A stretch of DNA of 64,000 bases from Paenibacillus sp. FSL H8-0548. GTDB lineage: Bacteria > Bacillota > Bacilli > Paenibacillales > Paenibacillaceae. Below are positions 7,538 to 14,939 of this stretch, piece by piece; positions within the stretch are counted from its first letter, which is position 1, and every line of letters starts with the position of its first letter. The notes below the pieces were generated by a model, which had not been told where the DNA came from, ran no database searches, and saw only the letters and a list, made by a program, of their open reading frames with translations. The DNA lies in NCBI RefSeq assembly GCF_038630985.1, contig NZ_CP152049.1:5538501-5602500 (forward strand), written 5' to 3'. A program made the position numbers and the translations under genes.

Positions 7538-10261
7538 TTGCGTAATTTACGATTACATATACGTGCCAAAATTTTAATCGGCTATTTTCTTATTATTTGT
7601 TGTTTGGGTGCTTCCATTGTTATCGTGAGTGATCGAATTTCATCCTTGCAAATTGATATCGAAACGATCACCAGCCGTGACATCGAGATCCATAATTTAA
7701 TTACAACAATTCGCTATAATGCGATCAACATGGAATCCAGTCAGCGCGGTTATGTTATTACAGGCAATGAGGATTATTTGGAGCCTTATGCCAAAGGGAA
7801 AGCGGAGTGGGAAGCCAATTACAATGCACTTTACCAGTACCTCTCTGACGATCCTACTACGCGAAAGAGCTTGGAGGAAATCAAGCTTACAATTCAAAAT
7901 TGGATACGGGTAGCCGGCGAGCCCATCGTCGAAATGCGAAAGTCGAACAATACTCAGGGCATTATCGAGTTTTTTAATAATGACAGCGGCAAGACAGACA
8001 TCGATGCCCTTCGAGTACAATTGGAAGCACTTCGTCAAAAAGAGATTACAGCAACCCAAAACTATATTTTGAAGCTGGAAAGCCGTAATGATTTGCTCAT
8101 TATTAGTCTATATCTCATGCTGCTAATCGTTTCCATTGTTGCCTTCTTTATTGTAGCTTATGTTTCCGGAATCATTGTCAAAACGATTAAGGATGTTGTA
8201 ACAACGATATCGGATATTGCCTCCTCCGGCGGTGATCTGTCCACACGCATTAAAGTCAATACACGAGATGAAATTCGTGATCTGGCAAATGCAACCAATC
8301 TATTGCTCGATAATTTAAGCGATCAAAACTGGATTCAAACGAAAGTAGCAGAAGTCGCTACTATGAATCAGGGGATTAACAATATGAACGAGCTGGCGGA
8401 TTCCTTCTTATCCAAGCTCGCACCTATACTAAATGCAGCCTATGGATTATTTTATATTAAACAAGGGACGGGAGATAAGCAGAGGCTGATCAAGATCGCC
8501 TCCTATGCCGAAGCAAATGATAATATGGGCCTTGAGAGCTTTCGGCTAGGCGAGGGTTTAATCGGTCAAGCAGCGCTCGATAATCGTACGTTCTTACTGA
8601 ACACAACACCCGATCATACCATCGCCATTACATCCGGGCTTGGCGTGCATCAGCCTAAAAGTGTCTTAATCGTCCCCATTGAATTTGAGGGAACGGTTGC
8701 TGCCGTCGTCGAATTCGCTTCCACAGAATCGTTCACCTCACAGCATCTGAAGCTCTTGGAGCAAATTGAGCATTCCTTAGGCGTAGCCATCCACAGTGTC
8801 GCCAGTCGCATGGAGGTCGAGCGGCTGCTAAGCGAATCACAAGTATTGACAGAGGAACTTCAGACACAGACGGAGGAGCTTCAGACGCAATCCGAGGAGC
8901 TGCAAATGCAGCAAGAGGAAATGCGCATGACGACCGAGCATCTGGAGGAGCAAAATCTATTTGCTCAGCAAAAAACAGAGGAATTGCAAAAAGCAAAACA
9001 GGAACTTGAGACATATTCCGAGCAGCTTCGAAAAAGCTCGCAATACAAAACAAATTTTTTGGCCAATATGTCGCATGAGCTTCGTACACCGCTTAACAGC
9101 ATTTTGATTCTCTCTCAGCTCCTGTCTGAGAACGAGAATGAAACCTTGAATCAAGAGGAAGAAGGTTATGCCCAAGTAATTAACACCTCAGGCAATGACC
9201 TCCTTATGCTCATAGATGATATTTTGGATTTATCAAAGATTGAGGCTGGAAAGATCATCCTGATGATGGATGAAGTGAATGTTAGTGAAATTCCTGAGCA
9301 TATGAAGCTGCTCTTTAATCCTGTAGCTGAGCAAAAAGACCTTGCCTTTCAGATCAGCATGGCTGTCGATCTCCCTGCCGTGCTCCATACAGACGGTCAA
9401 AGATTACAGCAAATTTTAAAAAATCTGCTATCTAACGCTTTTAAGTTTACTGAGCGTGGTACTGTCAGCCTCAGCATTCAAAATGCCGATAGAAAAATCA
9501 TTGAGAAGTATATCCCTGCTCATATGGATAAAGCAGTGATCGCCATTACGGTATCCGATACGGGCATCGGCATCCCTTTAAATAAGCAGCAGCTCATTTT
9601 CGAGGCATTCCAGCAGGTAGATGGTGAAACGAATCGTCAATTCGGAGGAACCGGGCTTGGTTTATCGATCTGCAATGAGTTTACAAGGCTGCTTGGCGGA
9701 CGCATCGTGCTGGACAGCCATCCCGGCCAAGGCAGTACCTTCACACTGCTTTTGCCTAGTCTGCCCGGGATGGACAGGGAACAGCTTGTATCACTGCATC
9801 AGGAGGTTGCTGCTGCTGCACAAGATACAATGGGAGCTGTAGTGACCGAAATATGCGAAGAGGATGAGGAATTATTTCGCGGTAAAAAAGTACTGCTAGT
9901 TGAAGATGATTCACGTAATGTGTTCGCCCTCGTTAAGGCACTGGAAAGCAAATCATTTGACGTAACTATCGCAAGCAACGGAAAACAATGCATCGAAATT
10001 ATTAAACAGCGAACCGACTTTGATTTAGTCCTCATGGATATTATGATGCCGATTATGGATGGATTTGAAACGATGAAAGCCATTCGTCTGGATCCAGCTA
10101 TGCAAGAAACGCCAATCATTGCGTTAACAGCTAAAGCAATGAAAAGCGACCGCGATAAATGTCTTGAGGCGGGTGCTTCTGACTATATTAGCAAGCCGCT
10201 TAATATGGATCAGCTCTTCTCACTTATGCGGGTATGGCTTACAAAGCAGGTGGTAAATTGA
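7538..10261 (+). CDS. rsbK: Membrane hybrid histidine kinase, RsbK-like stress sensor
   Basis: 907 residues from a TTG start with AAAGGAG 9 nt upstream. Order of parts: membrane helix (11-32), CHASE3 extracytoplasmic domain (about 33-180), second helix (186-208), HAMP (208-262), GAF (about 280-420), a coiled coil with repeated T/S-EELQ heptads (430-510), HisKA with the phospho-acceptor in NMSHELRTP, HATPase (DTGIGIP, GGTGLGLSI), and a C-terminal receiver (LVEDD, phospho-Asp in LVLMDIMMP, KPLN). This is the layout of Bacillus cereus RsbK, which with RsbM and RsbY controls SigB. The neighbours match: a CheR-type methyltransferase overlaps its stop, and a REC-PP2C phosphatase lies at 12813-13949. 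Confidence 0.85.
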   Translation: MRNLRLHIRAKILIGYFLIICCLGASIVIVSDRISSLQIDIETITSRDIEIHNLITTIRYNAINMESSQRGYVITGNEDYLEPYAKGKAEWEANYNALYQYLSDDPTTRKSLEEIKLTIQNWIRVAGEPIVEMRKSNNTQGIIEFFNNDSGKTDIDALRVQLEALRQKEITATQNYILKLESRNDLLIISLYLMLLIVSIVAFFIVAYVSGIIVKTIKDVVTTISDIASSGGDLSTRIKVNTRDEIRDLANATNLLLDNLSDQNWIQTKVAEVATMNQGINNMNELADSFLSKLAPILNAAYGLFYIKQGTGDKQRLIKIASYAEANDNMGLESFRLGEGLIGQAALDNRTFLLNTTPDHTIAITSGLGVHQPKSVLIVPIEFEGTVAAVVEFASTESFTSQHLKLLEQIEHSLGVAIHSVASRMEVERLLSESQVLTEELQTQTEELQTQSEELQMQQEEMRMTTEHLEEQNLFAQQKTEELQKAKQELETYSEQLRKSSQYKTNFLANMSHELRTPLNSILILSQLLSENENETLNQEEEGYAQVINTSGNDLLMLIDDILDLSKIEAGKIILMMDEVNVSEIPEHMKLLFNPVAEQKDLAFQISMAVDLPAVLHTDGQRLQQILKNLLSNAFKFTERGTVSLSIQNADRKIIEKYIPAHMDKAVIAITVSDTGIGIPLNKQQLIFEAFQQVDGETNRQFGGTGLGLSICNEFTRLLGGRIVLDSHPGQGSTFTLLLPSLPGMDREQLVSLHQEVAAAAQDTMGAVVTEICEEDEELFRGKKVLLVEDDSRNVFALVKALESKSFDVTIASNGKQCIEIIKQRTDFDLVLMDIMMPIMDGFETMKAIRLDPAMQETPIIALTAKAMKSDRDKCLEAGASDYISKPLNMDQLFSLMRVWLTKQVVN

Positions 10262-11124
10262 TTAATGATTGGACAGACGGAGACGTCGATGGCAATATCG
10301 TAGCGCAAGATGAACTCGAGCGTATAGAAATAGGCTTGCTGCTGGAGGGTATTTACAGCATCTCCGGCTTTGATTTTCGAAACTACTTGCGCTCCTCTTT
10401 GCAAAGACGCATAAAGTATCGGTTAAGCCTTGAAGGCCTGCGTACGATTACCGCACTGCTTGAGAAGGTGCTGCATGAACCGGGATTTATTAATAAGCTG
10501 CTAAATGATTTCTCCATTAAAGTAACCGAGATGTTTCGTGATCCGAGCTTCTTCGCCGCCTTGCGTACAGAAGTCATCCCTTCTCTTCGGGCACTTCCCG
10601 AAATTCGGATCTGGCATGCAGGCTGTGCGACCGGAGAAGAGGTTTACTCCATGGCTATATTGCTCCAGGAGGAAGGCTTGCTTGAGAAAACAAAATTATA
10701 TGCAACCGATATGAACGAATACGCCATTGAAATTGCGAAGCAAGGACGATTCCCATTAAAACGAATGCAGACGTTTACGAAAAACTATTTGAAGGCAGGC
10801 GGTACGAAGGAGTTTTCTGCTTACTATACGACAGATCATGATTACGCATTATTCCATCCTGATATTAAGAAAAATATGACGTTTGCACAGCATAATCTCG
10901 CAACGGATCGGTCCTTTAATGAATTTCATCTTATTTTATGCCGCAATGTGTTAATTTACTTTGACTCTGACCTTCAAAGCCGGGTGCATCGTTTGTTTTT
11001 CGAAAGCCTTTCTCAAAACGGTTTTTTGGCGTTGGGAAATATGGAATCGATCATCTCCAATCAAAAGACTCACTACAATGATATTAATTGTAGTGAGCGT
11101 ATTTTCCGCAAATCAATGAGTTAA
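10258..11124 (+). CDS. rsbM: CheR-type methyltransferase, RsbM-like modifier of the hybrid kinase
   Basis: 288 residues if translation begins at the TTG at 10258, which overlaps the kinase stop (TTGA) and has GGTGG just before it. An ATG at 10234 gives 296 residues but has no ribosome binding site. Both CheR parts are present: the N-terminal helical domain (SGFDFRNYLRSSLQRRIKYRL) and the SAM-binding domain (IWHAGCATGEEVYSMAILLQE, then ATDMNEYAIEIAKQG and LILCRNVLIYFD). In B. cereus, RsbM methylates RsbK and damps SigB activation. Coupling to the kinase gene supports the same role. No CheB partner is seen in the window. Confidence 0.85.
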   Translation: MINDWTDGDVDGNIVAQDELERIEIGLLLEGIYSISGFDFRNYLRSSLQRRIKYRLSLEGLRTITALLEKVLHEPGFINKLLNDFSIKVTEMFRDPSFFAALRTEVIPSLRALPEIRIWHAGCATGEEVYSMAILLQEEGLLEKTKLYATDMNEYAIEIAKQGRFPLKRMQTFTKNYLKAGGTKEFSAYYTTDHDYALFHPDIKKNMTFAQHNLATDRSFNEFHLILCRNVLIYFDSDLQSRVHRLFFESLSQNGFLALGNMESIISNQKTHYNDINCSERIFRKSMS

Positions 11125-11160
11125 GCTCTATTCCATCGATCGCTTGCTCTATATTTTCAC

Positions 11161-11204
11161 AAAAAAAGCTGCTCTGAAAGGTAGATACACCTTTCAGGCA
11201 GCTT
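11161..11204. terminator. Terminator between converging rsbM and rsbW2
   Basis: AAGCTGC-CTGAAAGG pairs with CCTTTCAG-GCAGCTT. An A-run on the left gives a proper T-tract for minus-strand transcription (rsbV-rsbW2). The plus-strand side has only a weak T-rich tail. Confidence 0.8.
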
Positions 11205-11216
11205 CTTCTGTTGTAC

Positions 11217-11648
11217 CTATGGGTTATAATTCAAATATTTCTTTAAGATGACCTCGGTGCCGCGCTCCAGCGCATTCACTTCAACCTCATCCATTAATGC
11301 CTGCATTAAATAGATGCCTAAACCGCCGACGCGAAGCCCGCTCACGTCAACAGCAGGCAGCAGCTCAGCTGCTTCCAACGTTTTCGCAGCCAAAGCCGTT
11401 GTCCCATTATCCTTCACTTTAATCGTAAGCACGTCTTTATCAGACTCAAAGGATATATCGATTACCTCTTCATTCTCATCTTGCTTACTATGGATGACAG
11501 CATTATTACATGCCTCGGAGACCGCTACCTTCATATCTTCAATCTCTTCGTAGGAATAGTTCATTTTCGATGCAATTCCATAGAGACAGATTCTGACTGT
11601 ATCAATAAAGTCTGCATGGGCCGGTATTTGTAAACGAATGGCATTCAT
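11217..11648 (-). CDS. rsbW: Second RsbW-type anti-sigma factor / serine kinase
   Basis: 143 residues, a clear paralogue of the RsbW at 6464-6901. Both share the helix SYEEIEDMKVAV, the N-box (EACNNAVIHS), the G1 box (VKDNGTTA) and the G2 box (GGLGIYLMQALMDEVEV). All ATP-binding boxes are intact, so it should be an active kinase. The start overlaps the rsbV stop by 4 bp, giving translational coupling. It may serve SigB through RsbV, or another sigma factor. The sequence does not decide. Confidence 0.9.
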   Translation of the reverse strand: MNAIRLQIPAHADFIDTVRICLYGIASKMNYSYEEIEDMKVAVSEACNNAVIHSKQDENEEVIDISFESDKDVLTIKVKDNGTTALAAKTLEAAELLPAVDVSGLRVGGLGIYLMQALMDEVEVNALERGTEVILKKYLNYNP

Positions 11649-11977
11649 GCCTCAGCCTCGGTCCCTTCTGTTAAATATCTGGAAATACCGGTCAAGTCAA
11701 ATAGCCGTTTAATAGGCGAAGGAACCTCCTTCACGAAAAAGGGTGCCTTCAGCTCATCACGCAGCTTTAGCACAGAGACGATAATCCCGATTCCGGTGCT
11801 ATCGATATATTTTAATTGCTTAAGATTAAGTACTAACGCTTTATCTGCTTTGTTCATGACCGGCTCCAAGGCAGCCCGCAGCTGCGGCACTACAGATAAA
11901 TCAAGCTCCCCGATAACATGAAGAATATATTGCTCTCTCGTTTCTTCTTGCATAACTTGAAATTGTTCAACTTTCAT
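11645..11977 (-). CDS. rsbV: Anti-anti-sigma factor RsbV (STAS domain)
   Basis: 110 residues from the ATG at 11977, chosen because GGAG lies 8 nt upstream. The GTG at 11986 is less well placed. STAS domain with the phosphorylatable serine Ser60 in LKYIDSTGIGI. RsbW phosphorylates it. When the PP2C phosphatase removes the phosphate, RsbV captures RsbW and frees SigB. It forms a two-gene operon with the second rsbW. Upstream, TTGTAC and TACGAT separated by 18 bp could be a housekeeping promoter. No GTTTCA-type box is seen, so this operon seems constitutive. Confidence 0.92.
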   Translation of the reverse strand: MKVEQFQVMQEETREQYILHVIGELDLSVVPQLRAALEPVMNKADKALVLNLKQLKYIDSTGIGIIVSVLKLRDELKAPFFVKEVPSPIKRLFDLTGISRYLTEGTEAEA

Positions 11978-12069
11978 TACGTTCACTCCGCTCGCATTTG
12001 TTTAGTCAATCGTACCAAAAACTATTGTCCTAGTACAAGGCGTGTACGATAAATAATCAAAATTGTATT

Positions 12070-12684
12070 TTACATGGACATCATATGGAAATAATGGATA
12101 GACGTCAGCTGTTGTGTATCGGTATCGATAAACAGCTTCAACAAGGCTTCATAACGCTCGAAAACGATGCCATCCTCCGTCATATAATCAGGCTCTCCTA
12201 AAGCCTCCTGTACTCCAGCTATGGTAGCTTCGACTTCAATGCCGTCAATCCACAGCGTTTTTGCACCCTCGGCTAATTCGACGAAATTAACCATTTCATC
12301 ACTGAAAACGATGTTCATATTCGGATATTCATAAATGACCACCCCCGCCAAATGCGGGTCCTGTGTTATACGGTCAGGCTCGCCCAGCTTCTTAATTACA
12401 GCCGCAGGATCATCATAAAGTGTAATGTCGTTGACGCTTTGCAGTGTAAAGCTTGGTTTCGCGGCCTTGACCTCAGTTGATACGTTTTGCGCATAGACAG
12501 CTTCCGCCGCGCTTGAAGGAGGCATAGAAGGCTGCGCTGTTTCATTCGTTGCATCGTCAACCGCTTCAGCTATCGACAAGCTTGAATGGTCAGTCCAGGA
12601 ATACGTAGTGGCGACTGGTTCAAGATCGTTAGATAAAGCGAGTATGCCTCCAATTAAACAACCGATTAGAATAAAGCTCTTCAT
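12070..12684 (-). CDS. Secreted or membrane-tethered DUF4309-like protein
   Basis: 204 residues. A hydrophobic start (FILIGCLIGGILAL, residues 4-17) looks like a signal peptide or anchor, followed by a low-complexity A/S/P/E-rich linker to about residue 75. Then come two similar beta-rich modules built around 'LGEPDRIT' and 'LGEPDYMT', as in DUF4309/YjgB-type proteins. GGAGGGAG precedes the ATG. A GTTTCA-N14-GTGTAT element at 12738-12763 suggests sigma-B control, so it is probably a stress-induced envelope protein of unknown activity. Confidence 0.65.
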   Translation of the reverse strand: MKSFILIGCLIGGILALSNDLEPVATTYSWTDHSSLSIAEAVDDATNETAQPSMPPSSAAEAVYAQNVSTEVKAAKPSFTLQSVNDITLYDDPAAVIKKLGEPDRITQDPHLAGVVIYEYPNMNIVFSDEMVNFVELAEGAKTLWIDGIEVEATIAGVQEALGEPDYMTEDGIVFERYEALLKLFIDTDTQQLTSIHYFHMMSM

Positions 12685-12737
12685 ATGATCTCCCTCCTAT
12701 GCGGGATTGTCATGATTCTGATTTGTTATATTAAGTT

Positions 12738-12763
12738 ATACACCGTTTCCTTTGCTTTGAAAC
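12738..12763 (-). promoter_or_regulatory. Candidate sigma-B promoter of the DUF4309-like gene
   Basis: Minus strand: GTTTCA (12763-12758), 14 bp, GTGTAT (12743-12738). Same box and spacing as the promoters of sigB, ytxH, the DUF1328 gene and the hydrolase. The minus-10 differs from GGGTAT at one position. Confidence 0.6.
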
Positions 12764-12812
12764 AGCTTCACGATATTTATTTATTAAATATATTCCTCAG
12801 GAAATCATGATC

Positions 12813-13949
12813 TTAGTTTGCAGCAATTACCACTAAGCAGATATCATCCTTTTGTTGCTCGCTGTTTTGCAGTGATATAAAATCATGAACAAAATTAGCA
12901 TGTTGAGTACGATCTAATTCATTTAACTGATTCACCAGCAGTTCAAGCTTAGCTTCCTCATTCTCTCCCAAGGCTTCGCTTAAACCATCCGTATACAAAA
13001 TGATTCTCATATTGTCCGAGTAGGTGAGGCTCCCCTTAGCAATGTCGATGCTTTCAAATAAGCCAATCGCACAGCAACCCTCTGTTAGCAGCATTAGCTC
13101 GTCGCCGACCAGCAGCCTGCCTGCAGGATGTCCGGCATTCACATAATCGATCGTCCGCTTATTGGTATCCAATACTAAATAAATAGCAGTAAAATAATAA
13201 TTCAGCAGTTCTTCCTTCTTATACAGCTGATTCATATAACGATTGAGTTCATGCATAACAAGGTCTGGCTCAGTAATACGTGTAATCGTATCCTTAAGCA
13301 CCGAGGAAATATACATACAAACCAATGAAGAAGCAATACCGTGCCCCATCATATCGAGTAAAATAACCCCGTACCGACCTTCGTCGATTCGATACCACGC
13401 GTAAAAATCACCTGCCAGCTCCGTAGATGGCTGATAAATTGCGTTTATATTAACAAACTCATCATTAATCGGCTGGCTTAATACATTTCTTTGCACTTTT
13501 TTGGCAAGCTCCAGCTTAAAATTCACCTGCTTGTCTCTTTCCTTATGCCAATCAATTTCATGTTTCAGCCGCAGTGCTGATCGAATGCGCGCCAGCAGCT
13601 CCATCTTGTTGATCGGCTTCATGACATAATCAGATGCTCCCGCGTCAAGAGCTTCAGCCATCTTATTGGAATCTCCAAGCGCGGTTACAAATATGATCGG
13701 CACATCCTTATAGCGCTCTTTCCTTAAAACTTTCTTGCATGCTTCTAGGCCATCAATTTCAGGCATCATCATATCCATTAAAATTAAATCCACATTGGGC
13801 TCGGCCGTCGTATCCGATTCAATGTCCAGCAGCTTATAGAGCTCCATTGCCGAGGAAGCTGTTTTCAATTCCTTATAACCTGCTTTATTTAAAATAGCCT
13901 TTATAATAATCTGATTCGTAGCATTGTCATCCACGATTATAATACGCAT
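12813..13949 (-). CDS. rsbY: Response regulator with PP2C phosphatase output, RsbY-like
   Basis: 378 residues from an ATG with AAGGGAG 8 nt upstream. Receiver domain 1-125 (acidic pair Asp7-Asp8, phospho-acceptor Asp59 in LILMDMMMP, Lys in KPINK). A helical linker follows, then a SpoIIE/RsbU-type PP2C domain (about 165-378) with the metal motifs GDFYAWY, LLDMMGHGIAS, YTDGLSEA and QKDDICLV. It should dephosphorylate RsbV-P when its receiver is phosphorylated by the hybrid kinase at 7538, completing an RsbK-RsbY-RsbM type input to SigB. A housekeeping-type promoter lies at 13987-14015. Confidence 0.92.
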   Translation of the reverse strand: MRIIIVDDNATNQIIIKAILNKAGYKELKTASSAMELYKLLDIESDTTAEPNVDLILMDMMMPEIDGLEACKKVLRKERYKDVPIIFVTALGDSNKMAEALDAGASDYVMKPINKMELLARIRSALRLKHEIDWHKERDKQVNFKLELAKKVQRNVLSQPINDEFVNINAIYQPSTELAGDFYAWYRIDEGRYGVILLDMMGHGIASSLVCMYISSVLKDTITRITEPDLVMHELNRYMNQLYKKEELLNYYFTAIYLVLDTNKRTIDYVNAGHPAGRLLVGDELMLLTEGCCAIGLFESIDIAKGSLTYSDNMRIILYTDGLSEALGENEEAKLELLVNQLNELDRTQHANFVHDFISLQNSEQQKDDICLVVIAAN

Positions 13950-13986
13950 TTGCAGGCTCCCTTTTATTCCAGTATCTACATCTCAT

Positions 13987-14015
13987 ATTGTGAGCATAAC
14001 GAATCGCTTCGTCAA
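13987..14015 (-). promoter_or_regulatory. Candidate housekeeping promoter of rsbY
   Basis: Minus strand: TTGACG (14015-14010), 17 bp, CACAAT (13992-13987). Good minus-35 and spacing, weaker minus-10. It lacks the GTTTCA box. Confidence 0.45.
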
Positions 14016-14040
14016 CTTAATAGGCTAAATTAAATGAAGA

Positions 14041-14062
14041 GACCTATCCTCTGCGGATAGGC
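14041..14062 (-). terminator. Weak terminator after the GSP17M-like gene
   Basis: GGCCTATCC and GGATAGGTC form a short stem around GCAGA, followed on the minus strand by a T-rich but interrupted tail. Confidence 0.5.
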
Positions 14063-14098
14063 CTTGGTTTCTTCTGTTAGCGTAATCGTTATATTTGT

Positions 14099-14497
14099 TT
14101 AAACAACGTACTGAGGATAGTAGTAGACGGCTGGATCAAATTCCTCACCGGAATACTCCTTGCCACCCCAAGCGATAACGAGAATTTTATCTTGGTCCAT
14201 CTCGCGCTCTAGACGCTGAGCGTCTTGCTCGGAGACGCCAAGTGATCTCAGCTTAGCTCGGAGCTCGTCCCCGTGTGACCTAAAAATATTTGCGATCGTG
14301 CTGCCAATGCCTTCCTCTGCAACACCGATTTTCTCAGCGTCGGTATGGTCAACAATCCGCTTCGTCCGGTCCTTGTCATGCGTTAGCACATAAATTCGTT
14401 CCTTCGCATAACCTTCTCTTTGAAATTTAAATACCTGCTCCTGAACCTCGACTGCATTATCCACCGTGTGCACCTGCGTATTGTTTAAATGATTCAT
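14099..14497 (-). CDS. General stress protein 17M-like (YflT family)
   Basis: 132 residues. The N-terminal half (VHTVDNAVEVQEQVFKFQREGY, then IYVLTHDKDRTKRIVDH, about residues 8-55) matches the general stress protein 17M domain of YflT-like proteins, with a helical EQDAQRLEREMDQDKILV tail. Function is unknown in the family, but it is a standard sigma-B regulon member in Bacillus. GGAGG precedes the ATG. It follows the DUF1328 gene by 60 bp on the same strand and is probably read from the same sigma-B promoter at 14771-14796. Confidence 0.85.
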   Translation of the reverse strand: MNHLNNTQVHTVDNAVEVQEQVFKFQREGYAKERIYVLTHDKDRTKRIVDHTDAEKIGVAEEGIGSTIANIFRSHGDELRAKLRSLGVSEQDAQRLEREMDQDKILVIAWGGKEYSGEEFDPAVYYYPQYVV

Positions 14498-14557
14498 TTT
14501 AATTCCTCCATTTCATATTTTGTATTTATGTCCCTCTTCATAAAGTCGAATGTGATG

Positions 14558-14722
14558 CTAACTGGCTCTTCTTCGACCCATGATAAGAGATATAATAAAA
14601 AGTACGATAAAGATAACGAACAACACTTTCGCTATCCCTGCTAATGCAGAAGCAATTCCTAAGAAGCCGAATATGCCTGCGACGATTGCAAAAATAAAAA
14701 ACAATAATGCCCAGCCTAGCAT
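14558..14722 (-). CDS. DUF1328-type small membrane protein
   Basis: 54 residues, beginning [19 protein letters not shown], with two hydrophobic helices and a basic end (IMGRRRAS). This is the DUF1328/YtjA pattern of tiny stress-associated membrane proteins. The ATG at 14722 has AAAGGGTGAT just upstream, close to the full anti-Shine-Dalgarno. It lies downstream of a candidate sigma-B promoter and upstream of the GSP17M-like gene. A plus-strand frame over the same DNA (14580-14774) is a shadow. Confidence 0.85.
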   Translation of the reverse strand: MLGWALLFFIFAIVAGIFGFLGIASALAGIAKVLFVIFIVLFIISLIMGRRRAS

Positions 14723-14770
14723 TGGAATCACCCTTTCTTCGAAAATTAATTTTGCTAACTTGTCATGTAA

Positions 14771-14796
14771 ATAACCAGCCCTTCTCTCTTTGAAAC
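14771..14796 (-). promoter_or_regulatory. Candidate sigma-B promoter of the DUF1328-GSP17M unit
   Basis: Minus strand: GTTTCA (14796-14791), 14 bp, GGTTAT (14776-14771). It stands back to back with the hydrolase promoter at 14867-14892. Confidence 0.7.
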
Positions 14797-14866
14797 AGCC
14801 GATTATACGATCTCTCAGCTGAATATGGTGCTATTAATGAAGGAATAAAAAAGCTGATTTTTGAAT

Positions 14867-14892
14867 GTTTCAGAATCCGGCAATGAGGTTAA
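14867..14892 (+). promoter_or_regulatory. Candidate sigma-B promoter of the alpha/beta hydrolase
   Basis: GTTTCA (14867-14872), 14 bp, GGTTAA (14887-14892), about 47 bp before the hydrolase ATG. Confidence 0.7.
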
Positions 14893-14939
14893 GAGACTAC
14901 ACGAAACAAATCGATCTGAGAAAAGGCTGGTGATGGACG

